Assembly: GCA_029219285.1 (NCBI GenBank)
Contig: JAQXTC010000092.1
Location: 1-33,461 of the forward strand
Direction: 5' to 3'
DNA length: 33,461 bases
From: Clostridiaceae bacterium
Lineage (GTDB): Bacteria; Bacillota; Clostridia; Clostridiales; Clostridiaceae
The translations under genes and the position numbers were made by a program. Positions 1-7,858 of this stretch are shown one piece after another (position 1 is the stretch's first letter; every line of letters begins with the position of its first letter). Below the pieces are notes generated by a model, which saw only the letters and a program-made list of their open reading frames with translations, made no database searches and was not told the origin of the DNA.

Positions 1-2
1 AA

Positions 3-401
3 GATAAACCAATATATCTAATGGGTGTAGGTACACCAGAAAATATATTAGAAGCAGTTGATAGAGGTGTTGATTTCTTTGACTGCGTATTGCCGGCTAG
101 AAATGGAAGACACGGACATGTATTTACTAAGAATGGTAAAATTAATCTGATGAATGCAAAGTTTGAATTAGATAAAAGACCTATAGATGAAGGTTGTGAT
201 TGTCCGGCATGTAGAAACTATACAAGAGGATATATAAGACATTTATTTAAAGCTAAAGAGATGTTGGCTATGAGATTATGTGTTCTTCATAATTTGTATT
301 TTTATAATAAACTTATGGAAGAAATAAGAGAAGCTATTGATGGTGGATGTTATAAGGAATTCAAGGAAAGAAAATTAAAAGAATGGAATAGTCAAACATA
401 A
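3..401 (+). CDS. tgt: Queuine/preQ1 tRNA-ribosyltransferase, C-terminal part
   Basis: This is the 3' end of a gene cut by the window edge. The reading frame is open from base 3, and the ATG at 21 is an internal Met in the family motif MGVGTPEN. Tgt exchanges guanine-34 of the anticodon of GUN tRNAs (Asp, Asn, His, Tyr) for the queuosine precursor preQ1 in the cytosol. The catalytic aspartate motif FDCVLPARNGRHG is present, where family members use this Asp as nucleophile. So is the zinc site, CDCPAC followed about 25 residues later by HN. The C-terminus is complete and ends in TAA. The downstream neighbour is yajC, and tgt-yajC-secDF is a widely conserved order in bacteria. Identification is secure. 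The start and N-terminal half lie outside the window. Confidence 0.95.
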   Translation, partial: DKPIYLMGVGTPENILEAVDRGVDFFDCVLPARNGRHGHVFTKNGKINLMNAKFELDKRPIDEGCDCPACRNYTRGYIRHLFKAKEMLAMRLCVLHNLYFYNKLMEEIREAIDGGCYKEFKERKLKEWNSQT

Positions 402-483
402 TATTTGATAATAAAATAATTTAAATCAAATTATTTAATAAAAATATATACTTAAAACTAGAATGTAAAGGATGGATGACATA

Positions 484-747
484 ATGGAAATATGGATGCA
501 AGTTATACCAATGATATTAGTTTTTGGAGTGTTTTATTTAGTACTTATTCTTCCTGAAAAAAAGAGAAGAAAAAATTATGACGCTATGCTTAATGAATTA
601 AAAGTAAATGATGAAGTAATGACAAGAGGCGGAGTAATTGGAAAAATAATATCAATTGATGATGAAAATATGGTGTTAGAATCGGGTCCAAATGGAGTTA
701 GATTAAAGTTTGCTAAAAATGCAGTTGCCAATAAAATAGAAAAGTAA
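484..747 (+). CDS. yajC: YajC, Sec translocase accessory membrane protein
   Basis: This is a small protein of 87 residues with one N-terminal membrane helix (about residues 3-22) followed by a basic stretch EKKRRK. A cytosolic domain with the family pattern LKVNDEVMTRGGVIGKI follows. YajC associates with SecDF and SecYEG during protein export; its own role is auxiliary. I chose the ATG at 484 because the purine-rich AAAGGATGG (467-475) lies about 8 bases upstream. The in-frame ATG at 472 would overlap that ribosome binding site and add only MDDI. It lies between tgt and secDF, as in most bacteria. A strong hairpin follows the stop codon. Confidence 0.93.
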   Translation: MEIWMQVIPMILVFGVFYLVLILPEKKRRKNYDAMLNELKVNDEVMTRGGVIGKIISIDDENMVLESGPNGVRLKFAKNAVANKIEK

Positions 748-758
748 TTTAGAATAGT

Positions 759-805
759 ACCCCTTAATATTTCATATTATGAAGTATTAGGGGGTGTTTT
801 GTTTT
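759..805 (+). terminator. Strong hairpin after yajC that contains the next gene's ribosome binding site
   Basis: Bases 759-775 pair with 779-795: 17 continuous pairs, two of them G-U, around a 3-base loop. A T-rich tail (TGTTTTGTTTT) follows, so it reads as an intrinsic terminator. The 3' arm contains AGGGGG at 789-794, the only good Shine-Dalgarno sequence for the gene starting at 804. The stem could therefore both end yajC transcription and mask translation of the next gene. Confidence 0.7.
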
Positions 806-1172
806 GGTGAATAGTAAATATCTTAGAAATTGCTTAAAAGGATCAATTTTTTCGCTTGCTTCATACTTTATTTTGTTGGTTATTTCAGCATCATTGATGA
901 TAGTTTTTGACGTATCAAAAGGAGTGTCTAATATAATATATAAGATAATTTTGTTTGGAGCTTTGATTTTTGGTGGAGTGCTAACAGCAAAAGGAAATGA
1001 AATTAAAGGCTGGCTATCTGGATTAATAGTAGGTTTCATATATTTTGTAGTAGTAACTATTTTTACATCATTAATAAATGGTCAATGGCAAGTTGGTGAT
1101 AACTTTATATTGACATTTCTACTATATGAAATTGTTGGAGTTATATCAGGAATATTAGGGGTTAATATATAA
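804..1172 (+). CDS. TIGR04086-type small membrane protein
   Basis: This 122-residue protein is almost entirely hydrophobic, with four likely membrane helices (about 15-36, 44-62, 68-89 and 101-121). It resembles the TIGR04086 family of clostridial membrane proteins, which sits between yajC and secDF and has no known function. That assignment rests on my memory of the pattern and the synteny. The start is TTG at 804, with GTG at 807 as an alternative; both depend on AGGGGG at 789-794. There is no ATG before residue 33, and a start there would remove the first membrane helix. Its ribosome binding site lies inside the upstream hairpin, so translation may be low or conditional. A role near the Sec machinery is inferred from position only. 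Confidence 0.72.
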   Translation: MVNSKYLRNCLKGSIFSLASYFILLVISASLMIVFDVSKGVSNIIYKIILFGALIFGGVLTAKGNEIKGWLSGLIVGFIYFVVVTIFTSLINGQWQVGDNFILTFLLYEIVGVISGILGVNI

Positions 1173-1198
1173 AATATCTTTATTATGAAAAATGTGTA

Positions 1199-1207
1199 TG
1201 CTATAAT
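1199..1207 (+). promoter_or_regulatory. Extended -10 promoter candidate for secDF
   Basis: TGCTATAAT matches the extended -10 form TGnTATAAT. The -35 region at the usual distance (TTTATT, 1179-1184) is weak, as is usual for extended -10 promoters. It lies 46 bases before the secDF start and would free secDF from readthrough past the upstream terminator. Confidence 0.45.
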
Positions 1208-1252
1208 GTAAATTAGATTTTAAATTTGGTTCTATTACTGAGGAGGATAAAA

Positions 1253-3406
1253 ATGAAGACAAAAAGGAAAGGTGGCAGACTAAAAAGTGGAATACTATTT
1301 TTTGTCTGTACATTGCTTATCATTGCAACAGCCTATTTAGGTTTTAGTGATGTCGTAGTTGGTCCATGGCACATAAAGTCATTCGATCAAACAATAACTA
1401 AGGGGTTAGATCTTCAAGGTGGGGTTTCAGTAGTTATGGAAATCCAAAATGAAGATGTTACAAATGAAGATTTAGAAAAAACTAAGCAACAATTAGAGCT
1501 TAGAGTAAATAAAATTGGAGTATCAGAAACCTCTGTAACAACAGAAGGTGATAGAAGAATTAGAGTTGATATACCGGGTAAATATGATTCTTCTAATATA
1601 ATTAGCACATTAAGTCAAACTGGAGAACTTACTTTTAAATCTCCAAATGGAGATGTTTTATTAACTGGTTCTGATGTTGAAAAGGCTAGTGTAGGAACTA
1701 ATTCACAAACAGGAGCTATTGAAGTTAATCTTGAGTTTAACTCAGATGGTCAAGGTAAATTCGCAGATGCTACATCTACATACTTAGGTCAAACAATTTC
1801 AATTTGTATGGATGATGATGTATTAAGTTCACCATCAGTAAGCGCAGCAATAACAGATGGAAAAGCTGTTATTACAGGAAGCTACACAATTGATGAAGCA
1901 AAAAATTTAGCTGGATTAATTAATGCAGGTGCACTTCCTGTAACATTAAAAACAGCATCAGTTCAAACAGTTGGTTCACAACTTGGAGCTTCAGCAATGC
2001 CTAATGCTATAAAAGCAGGAGTTATTGGAATAGCGTTAGTATTCATATTTATGATAGTATACTATGGATTACCAGGAGTTATTTCATGCATAGCATTAAC
2101 ACTATATATGACATTAGTGTTATTTGTATATGGAGAAGTTGGTGCAACATTAACATTACCAGGAATTGCGGCATTTTTATTAACAATTGGTATGGCTGTA
2201 GATGCTAATGTATTAATATTTGAGAGAATGAGAGAAGAACTTAAAAAGGGTGTTTCAGTTAAAACTTCGGTTAAAAGAGGTTTTGAAAACGCCATGTCTT
2301 CAATAATAGATTCAAATATTACGACTATAATTGCAGCACTTGTATTATACTTCTTTGGTTCAGGTTCAGTAAGAGGATTTGCAGTAACATTATTAATAGG
2401 TATTATTACAAGTTTATTTACTGCATTAATAGTTACAAGATTTTTAGTTAATCAAGCAGTTAATATGGGATTAATAAGTAAAATATCTCATTTTAGAGTA
2501 AAGCAAAATAAGGATAAAACTGAAAGTAAACTTATTAAAATTGTTGAAAGAAAAAAAATATGGTTTGCTGTTTCTTTAATAATTATTATTGCCGGAATAG
2601 GATGTATAGCTTTCAAGGGATTAAATGTAGGTATTGATTTTAAAGGTGGTACTCAAGTTGTATTAGACCTTGGAGAAGATTTTGACAAAGATGAAGTTGA
2701 TGCAATAGTTAAGAAAAATGCATCAGATGCTGTTACTAACACAGTTAATGATACGCAGTATGAAATAAAATCTGGAGATTTAGATAATGATAAAGTAACA
2801 GAAATTGTTAAAGAATTGAAAGAAAAATATTCTATTGATGAAGAGCAAGAAGTTGTTGTTTCACAAAATGAAATTGGAGCATCAATAGGTGATGATCTTA
2901 CTAAAAATTCTATTATTGCATTAAGTATTGCCTTTGTAGCTATGCTTGTATACATAGCAGTAAGGTTCCAGGTTAATTTTGGTGTGGCAGCATTAATTGC
3001 ACTTTTCCATGATATATTAATAACATTAAGTATTTATGCAATATTTGATATTCCTGTTAATTCACCATTTATTGCAGCGATACTTACAATAGTTGGTTAC
3101 TCAATCAATGCTACAATAGTTATATTTGATAGAGTAAGAGAAAATAGTAAAAAGAAGAGAAGAGCTAGCGGAAATGAACTTGCAGATTTGAGTATAACTC
3201 AAACAATGGCAAGATCAATAAATACTGGCCTTACAACTTTATTTACAATAGTAGCAGTTTATATATGTGTACCAGCTGTTAGAGATTTTGCATTTCCAAT
3301 AGTAGTTGGTGTTGTATCAGGAACATATTCTTCTATTTTTATTGCACCATCAGTGTGGACTTTAGTAAGAAAAAAGCTAAAGAAAAACAAAAGTACAACA
3401 AAATAA
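1253..3406 (+). CDS. secDF: SecDF, fused Sec translocase proton-driven subunits
   Basis: This is a 717-residue fusion of SecD (about 1-425) and SecF (about 435-717), giving twelve predicted membrane helices and two large extracytoplasmic P1 loops. SecDF uses the proton gradient to pull translocating proteins out of SecYEG. The SecD P1 domain begins near TKGLDLQGGVSVVMEI, and the SecD helix-4 motif GMAVDANVLIFER keeps the family Asp (about residue 317). The SecF half starts with the DFKGGTQV motif. Its helix motif reads YSINATIVIFDRVREN, with Ala (about 620) where the best-studied SecF proteins have Asp. The start is ATG 1253, 6 bases after AGGAGG (1241-1246); the longer frame back to 1226 has no ribosome binding site. 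Many bacteria encode separate secD and secF; the fused form is known in Bacillus. A terminator follows. Confidence 0.95.
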   Translation: MKTKRKGGRLKSGILFFVCTLLIIATAYLGFSDVVVGPWHIKSFDQTITKGLDLQGGVSVVMEIQNEDVTNEDLEKTKQQLELRVNKIGVSETSVTTEGDRRIRVDIPGKYDSSNIISTLSQTGELTFKSPNGDVLLTGSDVEKASVGTNSQTGAIEVNLEFNSDGQGKFADATSTYLGQTISICMDDDVLSSPSVSAAITDGKAVITGSYTIDEAKNLAGLINAGALPVTLKTASVQTVGSQLGASAMPNAIKAGVIGIALVFIFMIVYYGLPGVISCIALTLYMTLVLFVYGEVGATLTLPGIAAFLLTIGMAVDANVLIFERMREELKKGVSVKTSVKRGFENAMSSIIDSNITTIIAALVLYFFGSGSVRGFAVTLLIGIITSLFTALIVTRFLVNQAVNMGLISKISHFRVKQNKDKTESKLIKIVERKKIWFAVSLIIIIAGIGCIAFKGLNVGIDFKGGTQVVLDLGEDFDKDEVDAIVKKNASDAVTNTVNDTQYEIKSGDLDNDKVTEIVKELKEKYSIDEEQEVVVSQNEIGASIGDDLTKNSIIALSIAFVAMLVYIAVRFQVNFGVAALIALFHDILITLSIYAIFDIPVNSPFIAAILTIVGYSINATIVIFDRVRENSKKKRRASGNELADLSITQTMARSINTGLTTLFTIVAVYICVPAVRDFAFPIVVGVVSGTYSSIFIAPSVWTLVRKKLKKNKSTTK

Positions 3407-3420
3407 TTATTCGATTTAAA

Positions 3421-3457
3421 AGATTCCATAAAGTTCCTAATTTATGGAATCTTTTTT
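3421..3457 (+). terminator. Intrinsic terminator after secDF
   Basis: Perfect 12-bp stem: AGATTCCATAAA (3421-3432) pairs with TTTATGGAATCT (3441-3452), with an 8-base loop and a run of six T at 3452-3457. It closes the secDF transcription unit. Confidence 0.9.
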
Positions 3458-3549
3458 GTGAAAAAATTTCTAGAAATAGAAGAAGGAGTTTAGAAAAATA
3501 TTAATAAATGCACTATTATATACGAAAAAGGTAAATCTCAAAAAATGGT

Positions 3550-3578
3550 TTGCTATTATAGTCAATTTAAACTATAAT
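3550..3578 (+). promoter_or_regulatory. Promoter with an overlapping inverted repeat, upstream of the RecJ-like gene
   Basis: TTGCTA (3550-3555) and TATAAT (3573-3578) are separated by 17 bases, a good housekeeping promoter. An inverted repeat, TTATAGT-N8-ACTATAA (3556-3562 and 3571-3577), fills the spacer and overlaps the -10 box. A repressor could bind there. It would drive the RecJ-like gene and probably apt. Confidence 0.55.
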
Positions 3579-3610
3579 ATATATGTTTTCTTATTTATGG
3601 AGGAGTAGTC

Positions 3611-4471
3611 ATGCGTAAATTTTGGGAGAGTATTTATTGTCCAAATTATATAAGTGGATATAATCCCTTTTTACTTAGACATATGAATGAAGCTATTGAA
3701 AAGCTAGGCTATGCAATAAACAATAGAAAAAAAATTGTAGTGTATGGAACTTCCTCAGTTGATGGAATATGTTCGGTTGCATCATTGAGTTTGATATTAA
3801 GATATCTAAATGCAGATGTTGAGTATCTGATACATGAAGGGGGAGAAAGTCGTAAATCAGTGAATATAACAGATATTAAGGAAACAGTAGATTTTCTTGG
3901 TGCTGATTTATTAATAACCCTTGGAGTTGATTTGAAATCTCAAGAAGAGGTAAAGCTTTGCAATGATTTAAGTATAGATCTAATAGTTTTAGAGAATAAA
4001 AAAACCATTAGAGAAAGAGATTATGTCTATATTAATCCGAGACAAAAGGGGTGTGAATACAGATATAAAAATTTGTCACTTAGTGTATTAACTTTTAAAT
4101 TAATGCAAGCAATTGCAATTTATTATAATATGAAAAATATAAATAAATATTTAGATTTGATATTAATAGGAACTCAATGGGCAGGTGTTACATCAAGAGG
4201 CGAAAATGGTGTTATCCTAAGAGAAGGAAAGAAATTTTTAGTTAATACCAACAATAAAGGTTTAAGGGCTATAATAGATTTAGATGAAGTTGTAGAATTG
4301 AATGATGAGGACATTGTTAATATAATAGAACTTATTACTCCTACAGTTAGCACAGTAGGTGTTGTGAATAATGCACGTATTGTTTTGGAATTATTAACTA
4401 CAGGAGACAAGGATAGAGCGACGCAAATAGCTAAATACTTAAATAAGTTAAAGAAACCTGTTGTAATTTAA
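3611..4471 (+). CDS. RecJ-like DHH-fold protein lacking catalytic motifs
   Basis: This 286-residue protein lines up along its length with the DHH domain of the exonuclease RecJ, which usually has 550-800 residues. Landmarks in order are VVYGTSSVDG (41-52; RecJ has GDYDVDG), LLITLGVDL (100-108; RecJ VDCGI), LIVLENKKT (124-132; RecJ TDHH), INPRQKGCEY (141-150), LDLILIGTQWAGV (181-193; RecJ has an Asp near the end), GENG, and finally RATQIAKYLNKLKKP. It stops where the RecJ linker helix ends, so the DHHA1 and OB domains are absent. Nearly all metal-binding aspartates and histidines are replaced, so nuclease activity is very unlikely. The frame is intact, with ribosome binding site GGAGGAG (3599-3605) and a good promoter. 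Full recJ occupies this place before apt in many Firmicutes. I infer a retained pseudoenzyme of unknown job, perhaps nucleotide or DNA binding. Confidence 0.75.
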   Translation: MRKFWESIYCPNYISGYNPFLLRHMNEAIEKLGYAINNRKKIVVYGTSSVDGICSVASLSLILRYLNADVEYLIHEGGESRKSVNITDIKETVDFLGADLLITLGVDLKSQEEVKLCNDLSIDLIVLENKKTIRERDYVYINPRQKGCEYRYKNLSLSVLTFKLMQAIAIYYNMKNINKYLDLILIGTQWAGVTSRGENGVILREGKKFLVNTNNKGLRAIIDLDEVVELNDEDIVNIIELITPTVSTVGVVNNARIVLELLTTGDKDRATQIAKYLNKLKKPVVI

Positions 4472-4509
4472 GGTTTTAATTATAAAAATTATCGCTGGGA
4501 GGCGTAAAA

Positions 4510-5028
4510 ATGGATTTTAAAGAAAAAATCAGAGTGATAGAGGATTTTCCAAAGGAAGGAATAAGCTTTAAAGATATAACAACACTAATTGGTGATGGCG
4601 AAGCATTTAAAGAAGCTATAGATAAAATAGTTGAGCATTTAAAAGATAAAAAGATAGATTTAGTAGTTGGACCTGAAGCAAGAGGATTCATTTTTGGTGT
4701 ACCTGTTGCATATGCATTAGGAGTAGGTTTTGTACCAGTAAGAAAGAAAGGTAAATTGCCTGCAGAAACTGTTTCAGTTAATTATGGATTAGAGTATGGA
4801 ACAGATACTTTAGAAATTCATAAGGATGCAATAAAAAAAGGTCAAAGAGTTGCTATAGTTGATGATTTATTAGCAACTGGAGGAACAATTGAAGCTGTTG
4901 CACATCTTATTGAAAGTGTTGGCGGAGAAGTTGCTTCAATGGATTTTGCTATTGAACTTACAGGTTTAAATGGTAGAGAAAAACTTGGAAAATATGATGT
5001 TTTATCTTTAGTTAATTACGAATTTTAA
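4510..5028 (+). CDS. apt: Adenine phosphoribosyltransferase
   Basis: This 172-residue cytosolic enzyme converts adenine plus PRPP to AMP (purine salvage). The PRPP-binding loop [13 protein letters not shown] is at residues 114-126, and GPEARGF (54-60) is the second family signature. The length is normal. ATG 4510 follows GGGAGGCG (4497-4504) with standard spacing. It lies 38 bases after the RecJ-like gene with no terminator between them, so the two are probably co-transcribed, and a terminator follows apt. The order recJ-apt-rel is common in Firmicutes and links nucleotide salvage with (p)ppGpp metabolism. Identification is secure. Confidence 0.96.
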   Translation: MDFKEKIRVIEDFPKEGISFKDITTLIGDGEAFKEAIDKIVEHLKDKKIDLVVGPEARGFIFGVPVAYALGVGFVPVRKKGKLPAETVSVNYGLEYGTDTLEIHKDAIKKGQRVAIVDDLLATGGTIEAVAHLIESVGGEVASMDFAIELTGLNGREKLGKYDVLSLVNYEF

Positions 5029-5033
5029 TAATG

Positions 5034-5066
5034 AAAGGTTGCTAAAATGCAACCTTTATTTTTTTT
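5034..5066 (+). terminator. Intrinsic terminator after apt
   Basis: AAAGGTTGC (5034-5042) pairs perfectly with GCAACCTTT (5049-5057) around a 6-base loop, followed by eight T at 5059-5066. Confidence 0.9.
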
Positions 5067-5085
5067 GTATAAATAGTTTCAATAC

Positions 5086-5114
5086 TTGTTAAATTGTTAA
5101 AAAATATATATAAT
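5086..5114 (+). promoter_or_regulatory. Promoter candidate for rel
   Basis: TTGTTA (5086-5091) and TATAAT (5109-5114) are spaced by 17 bases. Transcription would start near 5121, giving a leader of about 65 bases before the rel start codon. Confidence 0.5.
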
Positions 5115-5131
5115 AATATTTATATAATGTT

Positions 5132-5160
5132 GGCTGGTTTTTGAACCAGCCTTTGATTTT
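5132..5160 (+). promoter_or_regulatory. Leader hairpin with T-rich tail before rel
   Basis: GGCTGGTT (5132-5139) pairs perfectly with AACCAGCC (5144-5151) around a 4-base loop, followed by TTTGATTTT. It begins about ten bases after the predicted rel transcription start. It could be a weak attenuator, a 5' stabilising stem or a second terminator for readthrough from apt. The function is not decided by sequence. Confidence 0.5.
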
Positions 5161-5186
5161 AGAATAGTTTAGGAGATAATGTCTTT

Positions 5187-7382
5187 ATGGTTGAAACTTT
5201 GCTTGAAAAAATAAAAGAAAATTGTATGAATGTTGACATAGATCTTGTAATAAAAGCATATGAGTTTGCAAAAGAAGCTCATAAGGATCAGAAAAGAGAG
5301 TCTGGAGAACCCTATATAATGCATCCTGTTGAAGTTGCTAAAATTTTAGCAGAATTAGGAATGGATACAAGTACTATAGTGGCAGGATTACTGCATGATG
5401 TTTTAGAAGACACAAATTGTACTTTTGATGAAATGGCTTCAATATTCAATTTAGAAGTTGCTACTCTTGTTGAAGGTGTTACGAAACTTGGGAAGATTGA
5501 ATATAAAACAAAGGAAGAGCAACAAGCAGATAATGTTAGAAAAATGCTTCTTGCTATGGCAAAGGACATAAGAGTAATAATCATTAAATTAGCAGATAGA
5601 TTACACAACCTTAGAACTATGAAATATATGCCTGAAGAAAAACGAAAGTTGAAATCAAAAGAAACTTTAGATATTTATGCACCACTTGCTCATAGATTAG
5701 GTATGTCTAAAATAAAGTGGGAATTGGAGGATTTATCTTTTAGATATCTTCATGAAGAAGAATATTATGAACTTGTAAAAGATATTGCAGAAAAAAGAGT
5801 TGAAAGAGAAAGTTATATTTCAAAAATTATTGATGAAATAAGACAAAATCTTGAAAAGTCTGGAATTGATTCAGATATAGACGGAAGACCAAAACATTTT
5901 TATAGTATATATAGAAAAATGACTACTAAGAATAAAAGCTTAGAGCAAATTTTTGATTTAACAGCTATAAGAGTACTTGTTAACTCAGTAAAAGATTGTT
6001 ATGGGGTGTTAGGTATTGTTCATACAATATATAAGCCTATTCCAGGAAGATTTAAGGATTACATTGCTATGCCAAAACCTAATATGTATCAATCACTACA
6101 TACTACAGTAATTGGACCTCAAGGGAAAACTTTTGAAATTCAAATAAGAACTTTTGATATGCATAAAACAGCAGAATATGGTATTGCTGCTCACTGGAAG
6201 TATAAAGAAGGCATAAACTCTTCAGAAGAAGGAGAGATGAATTTTGAGAAGAAATTAGTATGGCTTAGGGATATGCTTGAATGGCAAAAAGAAACTTCAG
6301 ATGCAGAAGAGTTTATGGAAGGATTTAAAATAGATTTATTTTCAGATGAGGTTTTTGTATTTACCCCTAAAGGTGTAGTTATCAATTTGGCAAATGGGTG
6401 TACACCTATAGATTTTGCTTATAGAATTCATACTGATGTGGGAAATAAATGTATAGGTGCTAAAGTAAATGGTAAAATTGTTTCCTTAGACTATAAATTA
6501 AAAACTGGTGAAATAGTTGAAGTAATAACATCATCTGCATCAAAAGGACCTAGTATGAACTGGTTAAATATAGCTAAGAGTAATCAAGCTAAGAGCAAAA
6601 TAAGAGCTTGGTTTAAGAAGGCTAAAAAAGATGAGAACATAAATAGAGGTAAAGAACTTCTAGAAAAAGAATTAAAAAAGCAATCTACTATATTATCAGA
6701 GATTGCTAATGGAGATAGCTATGAAAAAATAGCCAAGAGATATAATATACATAATACAGAGGATTTATATGCAAGTATTGGTCTTGGAATTGTATCAGCT
6801 TCAAATTTTGTTGCAAGACTTAAAGAAGAACATGAACATGAGCTAGATAAGGTTAAACATTCAGAAGAACTTGAAAATAAGCTAATTGAAGAGCAAATTG
6901 CTAAAGGTGAAAGAATTAATACTGATGCAGCGAAGATAGGCATTACAGTTAAAGGTGAAAGCAACTTAATGGTTAGATTTGCAAGATGTTGTAATCCAGT
7001 TCCTGGTGATGAAATACTAGGATATATAACAAAAGTTAGAGGGGTATCTGTTCATAGGACTGATTGTAGTAATTTAAAATCATTAATGGCACATGATGCG
7101 GATAAAGTTGTAGAAGTTAGTTGGGGAACTACCAAAGGTGCATCATATATAGCTGAAATTAGAGCTAAATGTGAGGATAAGATTGGAATACTTTCAGATA
7201 TAACTATGGTGATAACAGATTCTAAATTATATCTTAATTCATTAAATGCAATTTCAGGTAAAGGAAATGAAGCATTAATTACTATTAAAGTTAAGATTAA
7301 TTCAGTGGAACAATTAACTGAACTTATGAAGAAAATTAGAAAACTTCAAGGAGTTTTAGACGTATATAGAATGAATAACTAG
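5187..7382 (+). CDS. rel: Bifunctional (p)ppGpp synthetase/hydrolase, RelA/SpoT family
   Basis: This is a full-length 731-residue Rel that makes and degrades the alarmone (p)ppGpp. The N-terminal HD hydrolase has H46 and the pair HD at 70-71 (LLHDVLEDT). The synthetase domain (about 225-340) has GRPKHFYSIYRKM and YQSLHTTV. RFKD at 288-291 is the charge pattern of bifunctional enzymes; synthetase-only RelA proteins have EXDD there. The C-terminal part holds a TGS domain (from about 390), a conserved zinc-finger-type region with RCCNPVPGD, and an ACT domain (about 655-731). ATG 5187 lies 11 bases from AGGAG (5171-5175). The stop TAG merges into the ribosome binding site of dtd, so rel, dtd and the next genes probably form one operon. 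Identification is secure. Confidence 0.97.
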   Translation: MVETLLEKIKENCMNVDIDLVIKAYEFAKEAHKDQKRESGEPYIMHPVEVAKILAELGMDTSTIVAGLLHDVLEDTNCTFDEMASIFNLEVATLVEGVTKLGKIEYKTKEEQQADNVRKMLLAMAKDIRVIIIKLADRLHNLRTMKYMPEEKRKLKSKETLDIYAPLAHRLGMSKIKWELEDLSFRYLHEEEYYELVKDIAEKRVERESYISKIIDEIRQNLEKSGIDSDIDGRPKHFYSIYRKMTTKNKSLEQIFDLTAIRVLVNSVKDCYGVLGIVHTIYKPIPGRFKDYIAMPKPNMYQSLHTTVIGPQGKTFEIQIRTFDMHKTAEYGIAAHWKYKEGINSSEEGEMNFEKKLVWLRDMLEWQKETSDAEEFMEGFKIDLFSDEVFVFTPKGVVINLANGCTPIDFAYRIHTDVGNKCIGAKVNGKIVSLDYKLKTGEIVEVITSSASKGPSMNWLNIAKSNQAKSKIRAWFKKAKKDENINRGKELLEKELKKQSTILSEIANGDSYEKIAKRYNIHNTEDLYASIGLGIVSASNFVARLKEEHEHELDKVKHSEELENKLIEEQIAKGERINTDAAKIGITVKGESNLMVRFARCCNPVPGDEILGYITKVRGVSVHRTDCSNLKSLMAHDADKVVEVSWGTTKGASYIAEIRAKCEDKIGILSDITMVITDSKLYLNSLNAISGKGNEALITIKVKINSVEQLTELMKKIRKLQGVLDVYRMNN

Positions 7383-7392
7383 GAGATAGAAA

Positions 7393-7842
7393 ATGAGAGC
7401 AGTAGTACAAAGAGTTTCTTCTTCAAAAGTTAGTGTAGATGGGAAAATTATTGGTAAGATAAATAGAGGTTTCAATGTATTATTAGGAATTTCAAAAGAA
7501 GATACATTGGAAGATTTAAAATATATTAAGGAAAAAATAATTAATCTAAGAGTATTTGAAGATGAAAATGATAAGTTGAATTTATCTTTGCTTGATGTAA
7601 AGGGAGAAATTCTTGTGATTTCTCAGTTTACTCTTTATGGAGACTGTAGAAAAGGGAGAAGACCTAATTTTATGGAAGCTATGGGAGGAAATGAAGCAAT
7701 AGAACTATATGAAGAATTTTTAAAAGAATTAAAGAAAAGTGGTCTAAAAGTTGAAGCGGGTAAATTTGGTGCAGATATGAAGGTTGATATACAAAATGAT
7801 GGCCCTGTAACTTTATTATTGGACAGTAAAAGAAACTTTTAA
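7393..7842 (+). CDS. dtd: D-aminoacyl-tRNA deacylase
   Basis: This 149-residue cytosolic enzyme releases D-amino acids wrongly attached to tRNA. Both family active-site motifs are present: SQFTLYGD (77-84) and, near the C-terminus, NDGPVT (135-140), whose Gly-cisPro gives chiral proofreading. The length is normal. It starts 10 bases after the rel stop, using TAGGAGAT as ribosome binding site. Rel-dtd adjacency is common across Firmicutes. The next gene follows within 16 bases. Confidence 0.96.
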   Translation: MRAVVQRVSSSKVSVDGKIIGKINRGFNVLLGISKEDTLEDLKYIKEKIINLRVFEDENDKLNLSLLDVKGEILVISQFTLYGDCRKGRRPNFMEAMGGNEAIELYEEFLKELKKSGLKVEAGKFGADMKVDIQNDGPVTLLLDSKRNF

Positions 7843-7858
7843 GAATGAGGTGTTATAA

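Noticed and set aside
472..483. Longer start for yajC at 472
   Set aside because: It would overlap its own ribosome binding site; 484 has correct spacing.
764..1039. Reverse frame opposite the TIGR04086-type gene
   Set aside because: No ribosome binding site and no family pattern; the forward frame shows a regular four-helix membrane protein.
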